Below, in pieces: positions 36,483-44,978 of a stretch of 64,000 nucleotides of DNA. The position numbers and the translations under genes were made by a program. The stretch is from Actinoplanes sp. L3-i22. GTDB lineage: Bacteria > Actinomycetota > Actinomycetes > Mycobacteriales > Micromonosporaceae. The stretch is from positions 9,370,501 through 9,434,500 of the forward strand of contig NZ_AP024745.1 in the NCBI RefSeq assembly GCF_019704555.1, written 5' to 3'. The notes below the pieces were generated by a model that made no database searches, was not told the origin of the DNA, and saw only the letters and a list, made by a program, of their open reading frames with translations. Within the stretch, counting starts at the first letter, position 1. The number at the start of each line of letters is the position of its first letter.

Positions 36483-37616
36483 TTACCTCGGCACCCTCGG
36501 CAGGCCCAGACCGGCCGACGCGATCAGCTCCCGCTGGATCTCGTTGACCCCGCCGCCGAAGGTGAGCACCAGGTTGCGTTTGGCCTGCAGGTCCAGCCAG
36601 GCCAGCAGCGCGGCGGTGGCCGGATCGGCCGGATCGCCGTGCCGCCAGACCACCTCCTCCAACTCCTGACCGATCCGCAGCAGGCGCTCCGAGGCGAAGA
36701 CCTTGGTGGCGGACGCGTCGGCGACGTTCGGCTCACCACCGGTCACCTGCCAGTTGAGCAGCTCGTTCACCCGGCGGCAGGCCTCGGCGCGGGCCAGCGC
36801 ACGACGCACGTCCGGGGTGTCGTGGCTCGCCGCCCAGCTCCGGACCCGATCGATGAACGCGCCGAAGCGCCCGGCCGGACCGAGCATCACCCGCTCGTGG
36901 TTGAGCTGCGCGGTCAGCAGCCGCCAGCCGCCGTTCTCCGCGCCCACCAGGCGGTTCGCCGGCACCCGCACGTCGGCCAGGTAGACCGCGTTGACGTGGT
37001 GCGCGCCGTCGCAGGTGATGATCGGCGTCCAGGAGTAGCCGGGGTCGGTGGTGTCCACGATCAGAATCGACAGCCCCCTGTGCCGGGGCGCCCCCGGGTC
37101 GGTGCGGCAGGCCAGCCACAGGTGGTCGGCGTCGTGCGCGCCGGTGGTGAACATCTTCTGCCCGTTCACCACGTACTCGTCGCCCTCCCGCACGGCCCGC
37201 GTCCGCAGCGCGGCGAGATCGGTGCCGGCCTCCGGCTCGGTGTAGCCGATCGCGAAGTGGATCTCGCCGGCCAGGATCCGCGGCAGGAAGAACTCCTGCT
37301 GCTCGGCCGAGCCGTGGGCCAGCAGCGTCGACGCCACGGTCTGCAGGGTCACCGCCGGCAACGGCACGTCGGCGCGCGCCGCCTCGTTCACGAAGAGCTG
37401 CTGCTCGACCGGCCCGAGACCGCCGCCCCCGAACCGCTCCGGGAACCCGAGCCCCAGCCAGCCGTCCCGGCCCAACCGGCGAACCAGAGCCCGATAGACC
37501 GCCCCGTGCCTGTCGATCAGCATCGCCGCGCGATCATTCTCGGTCAAAACCTTCCTGAGGTACGTCCGTAGCCGGGTCCGCAGAGCGAGCTGTTCCTCAG
37601 TCAGCGCGATGAACAC
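36483..37616 (-). CDS. chsE2: Steroid side-chain acyl-CoA dehydrogenase, ChsE2-like (FadE29)
   Basis: A 377-residue acyl-CoA dehydrogenase. GTG 37616 is taken as start because the ALTEEQLALR helix follows directly; the frame opens 20 codons earlier inside the next gene. It has YTEPEAGTDLAALR, GQKMFTTG, a conserved NHERVMLGPAGR and the C-terminal FGGGVNEIQRELIA FAD signature. With ChsE1 it forms an alpha2beta2 enzyme that dehydrogenates the 3-carbon side chain of 3-oxo-4-pregnene-20-carboxyl-CoA. It lies in the conserved order chsE1-chsE2-chsH-ltp2 and overlaps chsE1 by 20 bp. Confidence 0.85.
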   Translation of the reverse strand: MFIALTEEQLALRTRLRTYLRKVLTENDRAAMLIDRHGAVYRALVRRLGRDGWLGLGFPERFGGGGLGPVEQQLFVNEAARADVPLPAVTLQTVASTLLAHGSAEQQEFFLPRILAGEIHFAIGYTEPEAGTDLAALRTRAVREGDEYVVNGQKMFTTGAHDADHLWLACRTDPGAPRHRGLSILIVDTTDPGYSWTPIITCDGAHHVNAVYLADVRVPANRLVGAENGGWRLLTAQLNHERVMLGPAGRFGAFIDRVRSWAASHDTPDVRRALARAEACRRVNELLNWQVTGGEPNVADASATKVFASERLLRIGQELEEVVWRHGDPADPATAALLAWLDLQAKRNLVLTFGGGVNEIQRELIASAGLGLPRVPR

Positions 37617-38637
37617 CGGAGTCCCCCCATCGATCGAGGCAGTGCTCCGCGCCGCCGAGGTGACGGACCAGGTCACGCACCAGTTCGGTGTGCCGGTGCA
37701 ACGGGTGGTCGGCGACCAGTCCGAGCCCGCCGTGCAGGTGGTGGCAGACCCGCAGGGCCGGCAGGACCTCGCTGCCCAGCCAGAACGCCCCGGTCCACAG
37801 GTCGGCGTCGGCGTCGGCGTCCGTACCGTAATCGTGGTCTCTGCCCTGGTCCTGGTCGAGACGCCAGTTCGCGGCGAGCGCGGCGAGGTGCATCGTGCGG
37901 GAGGCGATGTAGACGTCGGCGATCTGCTGGGCGACCGCCTGGAAGGTCGCGAGTGGGCGGCCGAACTGGCGCCGGTCGCGGACGTGATCGGCGGTCATCC
38001 GCAGGGCTCCCGCCAGCGCGCCGTCGCCGAGCGCACAGGCGCCGGCCATCGCGTACCGCTGGAATCGGCCTTCGATCCTGCCCAGCGGCTCGGCGGCGAC
38101 ATCCTCCAGAAGCAGCGTGAACTCGTCGGTCCCGGACGAGGCCGGGGTCCGCAGCAATGTCACGCCGGACGCGGATGGGTCGACCAGCGCGACCGTGCCG
38201 CGCGCCGGCACCAGGATCCGATGGGCCCGGTCGGCGTCCGGGACGGCGTGGCAGGTCCCGGTCAGCCGCCAGTCCTCGGTGGCCGCGACCGGTTCGCCGA
38301 GGGCGGCGGTCAGCACCCGGCCCTCCAGCACTCCCGGGAGCAGATCGCGCTGCTGCTCCGCGCTGCCCCAGCGCACCAGCGGCAGCACCCCGAGCGACAG
38401 CGTCGACCAGGCCGGCACCCGGGCGGCGTGCCGGCCGATCTCGGTGAGCAGCAGGCCGGTCGCCAGCGCGCCGAGCCCGGCGCCGCCGAGCTCCACCGGC
38501 ACCGCGAGGCCGAGCAGCCCGGCCTGGCCGAGCGACTTCCACAATTGTCGCGGCGCGTCGCCATGGTCGCCCAGCACCTCGCCGGCAAGGCGGACGATCG
38601 CCTCCTGCGCGTTGTCGAGTGCGAAGTCCGGACCCAT
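37597..38637 (-). CDS. chsE1: Steroid side-chain acyl-CoA dehydrogenase, ChsE1-like (FadE28)
   Basis: A 346-residue, shorter acyl-CoA dehydrogenase-family subunit with an N-terminal LGLAVPVELGGAGLG helix pair, DRRQFGRPLATFQAVAQQIADVYI and a C-terminal HHLHGGLGLVADHPLHRH. Size and position match FadE28, the partner of FadE29. A run of acidic residues (DQDQGRDHDYGTDADADAD) near 270 looks like an unstructured insertion. It is the first gene of the leftward chsE1-chsE2-chsH2H1-ltp2 operon; the KstR operator ends 9 bp from its ATG. Confidence 0.85.
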   Translation of the reverse strand: MGPDFALDNAQEAIVRLAGEVLGDHGDAPRQLWKSLGQAGLLGLAVPVELGGAGLGALATGLLLTEIGRHAARVPAWSTLSLGVLPLVRWGSAEQQRDLLPGVLEGRVLTAALGEPVAATEDWRLTGTCHAVPDADRAHRILVPARGTVALVDPSASGVTLLRTPASSGTDEFTLLLEDVAAEPLGRIEGRFQRYAMAGACALGDGALAGALRMTADHVRDRRQFGRPLATFQAVAQQIADVYIASRTMHLAALAANWRLDQDQGRDHDYGTDADADADLWTGAFWLGSEVLPALRVCHHLHGGLGLVADHPLHRHTELVRDLVRHLGGAEHCLDRWGDSGVHRAD

Positions 38638-38645
38638 TCCGCTAT

Positions 38646-38659
38646 TAGAACACGTTTCA
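38646..38659. promoter_or_regulatory. KstR operator between chsE1 and kstR
   Basis: TAGAACACGTTTCA matches TnnAACnnGTTnnA. It lies 9 bp upstream of chsE1 and 86 bp upstream of kstR, so it should control the side-chain operon and permit autoregulation. Confidence 0.88.
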
Positions 38660-38745
38660 TTTCTGGGTCAACATCGATCGCCGCAACAGGCCGTCAACAT
38701 CCCGTTGCTAGGCTGGTGGGACCACAGCGCCGCGAGAGGCAGACC

Positions 38746-39366
38746 ATGGCTGCACCGAGAACCAATACCAGTATTCGCGCAGCGCGCAGCACCATCGACA
38801 CCGAGCAGGGCTCCGCCGCGCAGCGCGACAGGCGCCGCCGGATCCTCGAGGCCACGCTGCTGCTCGCGTCGAAGGGTGGCTACGACGCGGTGCAGATGCG
38901 CACCGTCGCGGAGCGCGCCGAGGTCGCCCTGGGCACGCTGTACCGGTACTTTCCGTCGAAGATCCACCTGCTGGTGTCGGCGCTGGCCGCAGAGCTGGAG
39001 AAGACCCAGGAGAAGCTGGAGCGCAAGCCGATCCCCGGTGACAACCCCGACGAGCGCATGCGGTTCGTGCTCAGCCGGGTGACCCGGGCGATGCAGCGCG
39101 AGCCGCAGCTCACCGAGGCGATGACCCGGGCCTTCATGTTCGCCGATCCGTCCGCGAGCGCCGAGGTCAACGCCGTCGCGCGACTGATGGAGGACATGTT
39201 CACCCGGGCCATGCACGACGGCGAGCCGACCGCCGACGACCGGGCCAAGGCGCGGGTCATCGGCGACGTGTGGCTGTCCAACCTGGTGGCCTGGGTGACC
39301 CGCCGCGCCTCGGCGAACGACGTGATCAACCACCTGGAGCTGGCGAGCCGCCTACTGCTGCGCTAG
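38746..39366 (+). CDS. kstR: TetR-family repressor of steroid catabolism KstR
   Basis: A 206-residue TetR regulator. ATG 38746 follows GAGAGG. The N-terminal helix-turn-helix reads ASKGGYDAVQMRTVAERAEV then GTLYRYFPSKIHLLVSAL, closely matching mycobacterial KstR; the C-terminal ligand domain keeps LTEAMTRAFMFADPSAS and VWLSNLVAWVTRRASA. KstR represses cholesterol uptake, side-chain and A/B-ring genes and is induced by steroid CoA thioesters. A TAGGCT -10 lies at 38709-38714. Four matching operators in this window support the assignment. Confidence 0.93.
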   Translation: MAAPRTNTSIRAARSTIDTEQGSAAQRDRRRRILEATLLLASKGGYDAVQMRTVAERAEVALGTLYRYFPSKIHLLVSALAAELEKTQEKLERKPIPGDNPDERMRFVLSRVTRAMQREPQLTEAMTRAFMFADPSASAEVNAVARLMEDMFTRAMHDGEPTADDRAKARVIGDVWLSNLVAWVTRRASANDVINHLELASRLLLR

Positions 39367-39446
39367 CAACCGGGCCGGGTGCGAGGCACGGTCAGGAGTG
39401 TGGCCGGCCGCGCCGCACCCCCGGCCGCCGGCAAAACGCGGCCCGG

Positions 39447-39878
39447 TCACTCGGCCAGCGCGACCAGTTTCGCCAGGGCCTGCTGACCCGCGGCGCCGGC
39501 CTGCTTCTCCAGCATGGCTGCCATCGGGCCCTTCAGGGCCGGGCCGATGAACTCCATCTCGTAGGTGATGTGCGAGCCACCGTCGGCCGCCTCGATCACG
39601 AGGAGATTCTTCGCCTTGACGCCCATCGGCCCGTCGCCGTTCTGCTCGAGCCGGCTCGGCGCGGCCGCCGTGATCACCCGCCACGCCATCTCGGCGGGCA
39701 TGCCCATCAGTTTGACCTTCTGCCGATACGTGACGCCCGCGCCGAGGCTCTCCGGCAGATCGCCGACGAATCCCTCGTGCATCGTGTTCCATTCCGAGAC
39801 CCGTGACAGGTCCGACACGACATCCCAGACCCGCTGCGGATCCGCCTTGGCATCGGCCTCAACGGTCACCTTGGCCAT
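39447..39878 (-). CDS. SRPBCC (polyketide cyclase/START-like) protein in KstR regulon
   Basis: A 143-residue START/Bet v1-like protein. ATG 39878 follows GGAGG (39885-39889 on the other strand) and is preferred over an upstream start. It begins AKVTVEADAKADPQRVWDVVSDLSR and has a hydrophobic ligand cavity pattern through YEMEFIGPALKGPM. Such proteins bind lipophilic ligands. Because a KstR operator lies 26 bp upstream, it may bind a steroid intermediate. No catalytic residues are evident. Confidence 0.75.
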   Translation of the reverse strand: MAKVTVEADAKADPQRVWDVVSDLSRVSEWNTMHEGFVGDLPESLGAGVTYRQKVKLMGMPAEMAWRVITAAAPSRLEQNGDGPMGVKAKNLLVIEAADGGSHITYEMEFIGPALKGPMAAMLEKQAGAAGQQALAKLVALAE

Positions 39879-39903
39879 CCCGCGCCTCCTCCGGTTTACC
39901 AAC

Positions 39904-39917
39904 TAGAACAGGTTATA
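39904..39917. promoter_or_regulatory. KstR operator upstream of the SRPBCC and thioesterase genes
   Basis: TAGAACAGGTTATA matches TnnAACnnGTTnnA. It is 26 bp upstream of the SRPBCC ATG and 57 bp upstream of the rightward thioesterase ATG, so either or both may be controlled. Confidence 0.85.
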
Positions 39918-39973
39918 GCAGTGTGACTTGATTCACTAGTTGCTCACCACCCATCGGCGGCGATGCTGTTGTC

Positions 39974-40618
39974 ATGGAAGGACAAGCGGTGACCCGTCGA
40001 CGCGAGGCTGTCAGCGAGCTCGGCGACGCCCTGCGATCCCTGGTCGAGCACGCCACCATCACCGAGGCCCAGACCGACGACCTGCTCCACGCCGCCACCG
40101 AGATCCGCGCCGTGATCGCCCGGCTCGGCTCCCGGGTGCGCGGCCACAACACGCTGTCCAGCGCCGACGACCTGCTCGGCGGCGTCCGGATGTACAACCC
40201 GGTCACCGGCTCCGGCAGTGCCCTCGCCCCGCCGGTGCACGTCGAGGTGGTCGCCGGCGAGGCGATCGGCCGGTGCACGCTCGGCCTGGCCTTCGAGGGG
40301 CCACCGATGTTCGCGCACGGCGGCGTCAGCGCGATGCTGCTCGACCAGATCCTCGGCCACGCCGTCGTCGCGTCCGGCAATCCCGGCATGACCGTCCGCC
40401 TGGACACCAGCTATCGCGCGCCGGTCCCGCTGCTGACCCCGCTGCTGCTGCGCGCCGAGGTGCGTGCGGTGGACGGCCGCCGGGTGACCGCCACCGGCAC
40501 CATCGCGACCGCGGCCGAGCCGGGGACCGCCCTGGTCACCGCGACCGGCATGTTCGTCGGCCTGCGCGCCGAGCAGACCCACCGCCTGTTCGGTCCGGTC
40601 CTGCACCCGAACCCCTGA
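39974..40618 (+). CDS. Hotdog-fold acyl-CoA thioesterase (PaaI/THEM4-like)
   Basis: A 214-residue protein. The N-terminal 60 residues are helical; a single hotdog domain follows with GPPMFAHGGVSAMLLDQILGHAV, the His-Gly-Gly and Asp signature of PaaI-type thioesterases, then TVRLDTSYRAPVPLLTPL. These hydrolyse acyl-CoA thioesters. Next to a KstR operator it could release stalled steroid-CoA or recycle CoA. Substrate is not deducible. Confidence 0.75.
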   Translation: MEGQAVTRRREAVSELGDALRSLVEHATITEAQTDDLLHAATEIRAVIARLGSRVRGHNTLSSADDLLGGVRMYNPVTGSGSALAPPVHVEVVAGEAIGRCTLGLAFEGPPMFAHGGVSAMLLDQILGHAVVASGNPGMTVRLDTSYRAPVPLLTPLLLRAEVRAVDGRRVTATGTIATAAEPGTALVTATGMFVGLRAEQTHRLFGPVLHPNP

Positions 40619-40665
40619 CACCGCACGCGTGCCGCGCCGGGCTCAGGTTCCTTACCACCCCTCGC

Positions 40666-40694
40666 GTCCAGGTGATGTCCAGTGCCCGTCCAGC
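40666..40694 (+). promoter_or_regulatory. SARP-type heptad direct repeats
   Basis: GTCCAGG (40666), GTCCAGT (40677) and GTCCAGC (40688) recur with an exact 11-bp period and 4-bp spacers. This is the classic architecture of SARP binding sites. A TAGCTT -10 (40704-40709) follows 9 bp after the last repeat, the expected placement for activation of the gene at 40751. Confidence 0.75.
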
Positions 40695-40750
40695 GCCGCT
40701 GAATAGCTTCTTCCGCAACGGATCCAGCAGCGGAAACAGAAGGAGGGGAC

Positions 40751-41392
40751 ATGCGCCGTCGCATGTGGAAAACCTGGGCGCGGACCGCAATGGCGATCAC
40801 CGTCAGTGTCGCGGCCTTCGCCGCCGGCGGGGCTCTGGCGCTCACCGGCCCGGCCGGCGCCGTCGGCACGACCGGCCGGACCGACTCCTCGGTCATCGAC
40901 GTCACCAACGGTGACTTCAAGGTCATCCTGTCGAACAGCAAGGTCGCGAGACTGGCGGCCGCGGACCAGATCACCGCGTTCCACGGCTTCAGCAGCCTGC
41001 AGAACCTCGTCATCCAGTCACAGGGCTTCGATCTCGAAGGACGCATCCAGGGCACGCTCCGGACGTACGACTTCAAGAGCCTGTGGACGGTCTACAACCT
41101 TCCGTCGTCGTCCGGCTGGAAGGTGTGGGCGCTCAGCTTCAAGAAGGACACCAGCCAGAGCGTCCTGAAGGAGACGTTCCGCTCGGAGCAACTGATCGAC
41201 GTCAACATCGACATCAAGTTCAAGGTCTCGGCCGCCGCGCTGAACGGGGTGTCCACCCTGCGCATCGGGTTCGAGACGCTGCGCCTGCAGCTCGACGGCA
41301 CGACCAAGGACTTCACGGTGGTCAACGGGGCTTCCGGTGGCGCCAAGGATCAGAACAACGGCGACGTCCCGGTCGACTTCGAGGAGCTCTGA
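40751..41392 (+). CDS. Secreted protein of unknown function, 213 aa
   Basis: ATG 40751 follows AGGAGGGG. Residues 1-38 form a twin-Arg/Sec-like signal peptide (MRRRMWKTW, hydrophobic core, cleavage near PAGA-V). The mature part is predicted beta-rich with VIDVTNGDFKVILSNSKV, SLQNLVIQSQGFDLEGR and a hydrophilic Asp/Asn-rich tail. I do not recognise the fold. The SARP-type repeats upstream suggest it is a direct target of the regulator at 41928-44894, and the next secreted gene follows after a hairpin. Confidence 0.75.
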   Translation: MRRRMWKTWARTAMAITVSVAAFAAGGALALTGPAGAVGTTGRTDSSVIDVTNGDFKVILSNSKVARLAAADQITAFHGFSSLQNLVIQSQGFDLEGRIQGTLRTYDFKSLWTVYNLPSSSGWKVWALSFKKDTSQSVLKETFRSEQLIDVNIDIKFKVSAAALNGVSTLRIGFETLRLQLDGTTKDFTVVNGASGGAKDQNNGDVPVDFEEL

Positions 41393-41404
41393 CCGGCGAC
41401 TCCC

Positions 41405-41442
41405 GACGGCGGCGACCGGTGCCTGGACCGGTCGCCGCCGTC
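41405..41442 (+). terminator. 15-bp hairpin after the secreted protein gene
   Basis: GACGGCGGCGACCGG (41405-41419) pairs perfectly with 41428-41442 around an 8-base loop, 12 bp after the stop at 41392 and 26 bp before the next gene. It may terminate or partially attenuate transcription into the downstream gene. Confidence 0.65.
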
Positions 41443-41467
41443 ACCTCTACGAGCCGAGGAGGCCGAC

Positions 41468-41920
41468 ATGTCATCCGTACTGCCGAGACTCGCCATGGTC
41501 ACCATGTCCGTCGCAACGCTTCTGATCGGCGGCGCCACCGCCGCCCTCGCGGACGGTGCGCGTTTCGTGCCGGAAGCCACCGGGGCCGGCTGGGACGGCG
41601 CCGTCGCCACCGTCACGTTCCAGGAGGTGGACGTGGCTCTGGAGTCGGCGGTGACCACGATCTCCGTCCAGGTGACCGCCGACGTGGACGCCACCTGCGA
41701 GCGGGGCGCCTCGACGATCCACCCGCACCGGTCGGCGACCGCCCTGGACGTGCGGGACCATCCGATCAGCGACGACGGTGTCGTCGAAGGCGTCGCCGCC
41801 GTGCCGCTCGCGGTGGCCGGGCTGAAGGTCCCCGGCTACACGTGCGTGACGACGCGGGTGTCGCTCATCGCGACGCTGGAGGACTTCTGGACCGGCGCGA
41901 CACTCACCCACCCGGGCTGA
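41468..41920 (+). CDS. Small secreted protein, 150 aa
   Basis: ATG 41468 follows GAGGAGG. A signal peptide of about 29 residues ends ALA-D. The mature protein has two Cys (DATCERG and GYTCVTT) that could form a disulfide, and a beta-strand-like alternating pattern. No known family is recognised. It has the same orientation as the preceding secreted gene and is separated from it only by a hairpin, so it may be in the same SARP-controlled unit. Confidence 0.65.
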   Translation: MSSVLPRLAMVTMSVATLLIGGATAALADGARFVPEATGAGWDGAVATVTFQEVDVALESAVTTISVQVTADVDATCERGASTIHPHRSATALDVRDHPISDDGVVEGVAAVPLAVAGLKVPGYTCVTTRVSLIATLEDFWTGATLTHPG

Positions 41921-41927
41921 CGAACCG

Positions 41928-44894
41928 CTACCGCGCCGGCCTGGTGATCGCGCTCGACGCGACCGGCGGTTGCAGGCCGGCCTGGGCACGGACCTGCTCG
42001 TACCGGTTGCCGATCTCCTCAGCGAGGCGTAGCGCGGACAGGTGGTGCGCCCGCGCCTCGCCGGGGCGGCGCCGGGCCGTGGCGACCTCGCCGAGACTGT
42101 TCGTCACCCGCGCCTCGCCGGCCCGTTCCCCGATCCGCCGGAACAGCGTGAGCGCCTCGCCGAGCCGGTCGAGAGCCCGTTCCGGCTCGCCGCGCAGCAG
42201 GTCGACACCGCCCAGGCCGTCCAGGGCGTACGCCTCGCCGGCCGGCTCGGTCGCGCCACGGAACAGGGTGAGGGCCTTCTCGTGCTGCTCGCCCGCCTCG
42301 TCGTACCGGCCGAGGGCGGACCCGACATGACCCAGATACACCAGCGCGTAGGCCTCACCCACGACGTCGCCGACGTCCCGGCAGATGGCGGCCGACGCGC
42401 GCAGGTTCTCCGCGGCCTCCGCGAACCGGCCCTGACGCAACCGCACCTGGCCGAGATTGCCCAGGCCGCGCGCCTCGGTACCCCGGTCACCGGAGTCGCG
42501 GGCCAGGGCGATCACCTCGGTGAGCATCCGGGCGGCGTCGTCGTAGCGGCCCAGCCACTGATGGACGTGCCCGAGATTGCCGAGCGCGCGCACCCGGACG
42601 GAGTCGTCCGCGGCCTCGCACGCGAGCTCCAGCGCTCGCTGCAGCTCGGCGGTGGCCTCGGCGTACCGGCCCTGCTGAATCGCGACGACGCCGATGTCGA
42701 TCCGCAGCCGTGCCGCGCTACGGCTGTCCGGCAGGCTCTCGGCGGCCCGCAGCGCGTGCTCGTGAAGGGTGACGGCGTCCGCGTAGTGGCCGCCGCTCTC
42801 CAGATAGCGCAGCAGCACCAGGGCGAGCCGCACCGGGTACCACTGCTGGCCGTGCTCCGCCGCATGCACGGCGGTGGCGACCAGGTTGGCGCGCTCGGCG
42901 TCCAGCCAGGCCAGGGCCGTGCTGTTCCGCAGCGGCGCGGACGCCGTCGCGGGGCGCGGCACCCGGGGACGCCGGCCACGCTCGGCGGGATACAGCACGT
43001 CCATCGCCGTGGCCGCGGTGTGCAGATAGAACTCCAGGACGCGGCGCGGCAGGTCGGTCTCGCCGTCGCGGGCGGCCAGGTCCTTCGCGTACGCGCGAAG
43101 CAGGTCGTGCATGGCGTAGCGGTCGCCGTTGCGCTGCACCAGGTGCCTGGCGGCGAGCAGGGCCAGGCTCTCCCGCGCGGCCGCCTCGTCACCGCCCGCC
43201 TTCGAGTCACCGCCCGCTTCGTCACCCCCGACCGCTGTCCCGCCATCGCCGGCCTCGTCGCCGAGCAGGGCGGACGCGGCGAAGCCGTCCACATCAGCGC
43301 CGGGGTGCAGGCCCAGCAGCCGGAACATGCGGGCCGCGCCGGGCGGCAGGTCCCGGTACGACCAGGAGAACACGACGCCCATGTCGGAATGCGGATCCCC
43401 GGTCGACAACAGCTCCAGCCGCCCCCGGTGATCAGCGAGCTCACCCGCCACCTCGGACAGGGTCGCCGGTGTCCTCCGCTGCACCAGCTCCGCCGCGATC
43501 CGCAGGGCGAGCGGCAACCTGGCGCACTGCGCCACCAACGCCTCGGCGGCGCCGGTGTCCGCTGTGACCCGATCGCCCACCAGCCGCCGCAGCAGGGCCA
43601 GCGCGTCCTCCCTCCGCAGGACGTCCAGGTCCAGCCGCCGCGCGCCGTACCGCACGATCAGTCCGGGAAGGCTGTCGCGGCTGGTCACCAGCACGGCGCT
43701 GCCGACCGACCCGGGCAGCAGGGGCCGGATCTGGTCGACCGAGGCCGCGTTGTCCAGCAGGATCAGCACGCGGCGCCCGTCGAGCAGGCTGCGGTACCGG
43801 GCGGCGCGCTCCTCGACGTCGCCCGGCACCTGCTCGCCCGGCAACCCGAGCGAGCGCAGGAACCGGGCCAGGGCGGCGCTCGCGGACACCGGCTGCTCCG
43901 GGTCGTAGCCGCGCAGGTCGATGTAGAGCAGGCCGTCCGGGAAACGGTCCCGGGCGCGGTGCGCCCACCGGGTGGCCAGTGCGGTCTTGCCGACGCCCGC
44001 GGTGCCGGAGACGACGGCGATCACGACGGTGTCCCGTTCCGGCGCGGTGGTCAGCCGGTCGAGCTCGCCCAGCTCGAATGCCCGCCCGGTGAAACCCGGC
44101 ACGTCGGCCGGCAACTCGGCGGGCGTCTTCCGGTCCCGCACGGTCACCACGTGTGGTCGCGCATCCTCGTCCAGCAGCTCCTGGTGGGCGGCGGTCAGCT
44201 CCGGCCCCGGGTCGACACCCAGTTCGTCGGCCAGCCGGCGCCGCACCGCGTGATACACGGTGAACGCCTGCGCCCTGCGCCCGGCGGCGGCGTACGCCCG
44301 TACGAGCCGGGCCTGCCCCACCTCGTCGAGCGGATCGGCCGCCGCGGCCTCCTCGAACGCGCTGATCGCCCGCTCCACCGCCCCGGCCGCCAGCATGGCC
44401 GCGCCGAACCGGCCCAGGGCCGCCCGGTGCTCCGCCGCGATCGACAGCACCTTCGGGTGGCCGGCCAGCACGGGCAGGTCGGCGAAGGGCCGTCCCTGCC
44501 ACAGCGCCAGCGCCTCGGTCAGAGCCGCCACCTCCTCGTCGCCGCCGGCCTGCCGGACGAGACGACGGAAGCGCATCATGTCGATCTGGTCGACGGGGAC
44601 GCCGAGGCGGTAGCCGTCCCCCAGATAGGGCAGCACCGCACTGCGAGAGTGCGGGGCCCGATCGGGCTCCAGCAGCCGGCGCAGCCGCTTCACGTGCGTC
44701 TGGATCACGTTGACCGCGCTGGCCGGCGGCTGTTCGCCCCAGAGCGCGTCGATCAGGTCGGCCTGGCCGACCGGCTGCCCACCGGCCAGCACCAGCAGCC
44801 CGAGCACGGCCCGTTGCGCGGGCGGCCCGAGCGGAAGGGGCTCGTCATGGAGCCAGGCGTGCATCGGCCCGAGCACCTGGATCCGTAGCGTCAT
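41928..44894 (-). CDS. AfsR-like SARP regulator (BTAD-NB-ARC-TPR)
   Basis: A 988-residue regulator. About 1-95 is an OmpR-like winged helix (GPPAQRAVLGLLVLAGG; LIDALWG; LKRLRRLL-type helix), 95-245 a bacterial transcriptional activation domain, and about 265-560 an NB-ARC ATPase with Walker A GTAGVGKTAL and LILLDNAA. A repetitive GGDEAGG-type linker near 580-610 follows, then tetratricopeptide repeats to about 965 (ALGNLGHVHQWLGRYDDAA and similar). SARPs activate promoters bearing heptad direct repeats; such repeats lie just upstream of its start and before the gene at 40751. Confidence 0.9.
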   Translation of the reverse strand: MTLRIQVLGPMHAWLHDEPLPLGPPAQRAVLGLLVLAGGQPVGQADLIDALWGEQPPASAVNVIQTHVKRLRRLLEPDRAPHSRSAVLPYLGDGYRLGVPVDQIDMMRFRRLVRQAGGDEEVAALTEALALWQGRPFADLPVLAGHPKVLSIAAEHRAALGRFGAAMLAAGAVERAISAFEEAAAADPLDEVGQARLVRAYAAAGRRAQAFTVYHAVRRRLADELGVDPGPELTAAHQELLDEDARPHVVTVRDRKTPAELPADVPGFTGRAFELGELDRLTTAPERDTVVIAVVSGTAGVGKTALATRWAHRARDRFPDGLLYIDLRGYDPEQPVSASAALARFLRSLGLPGEQVPGDVEERAARYRSLLDGRRVLILLDNAASVDQIRPLLPGSVGSAVLVTSRDSLPGLIVRYGARRLDLDVLRREDALALLRRLVGDRVTADTGAAEALVAQCARLPLALRIAAELVQRRTPATLSEVAGELADHRGRLELLSTGDPHSDMGVVFSWSYRDLPPGAARMFRLLGLHPGADVDGFAASALLGDEAGDGGTAVGGDEAGGDSKAGGDEAAARESLALLAARHLVQRNGDRYAMHDLLRAYAKDLAARDGETDLPRRVLEFYLHTAATAMDVLYPAERGRRPRVPRPATASAPLRNSTALAWLDAERANLVATAVHAAEHGQQWYPVRLALVLLRYLESGGHYADAVTLHEHALRAAESLPDSRSAARLRIDIGVVAIQQGRYAEATAELQRALELACEAADDSVRVRALGNLGHVHQWLGRYDDAARMLTEVIALARDSGDRGTEARGLGNLGQVRLRQGRFAEAAENLRASAAICRDVGDVVGEAYALVYLGHVGSALGRYDEAGEQHEKALTLFRGATEPAGEAYALDGLGGVDLLRGEPERALDRLGEALTLFRRIGERAGEARVTNSLGEVATARRRPGEARAHHLSALRLAEEIGNRYEQVRAQAGLQPPVASSAITRPAR

Positions 44895-44899
44895 CCCGC

Positions 44900-44928
44900 G
44901 TCCAGTCCTCGTCCAGTCCGGCAGTCAA
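44900..44928. promoter_or_regulatory. SARP-type heptad repeats in the SARP/CBM2 intergenic region
   Basis: GTCCAGT at 44900 and 44911 and a degenerate CAGTCAA at 44922 keep the 11-bp period seen at 40666-40694. They lie immediately upstream of the leftward SARP gene and 50-79 bp upstream of the rightward CBM2 gene, so they may serve activation of CBM2 and autoregulation. Confidence 0.65.
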
Positions 44929-44978
44929 CACTGGATCGGCGAGATTTTATCGACGAAATCCGATGTAGAGGAGTCGCA

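Noticed and set aside
39367..39446. Terminator between convergent kstR and SRPBCC genes
   Set aside because: ACCGGGCCG and CGGCCCGGT can pair, but the loop is over 50 bases. Too weak to list as a terminator.
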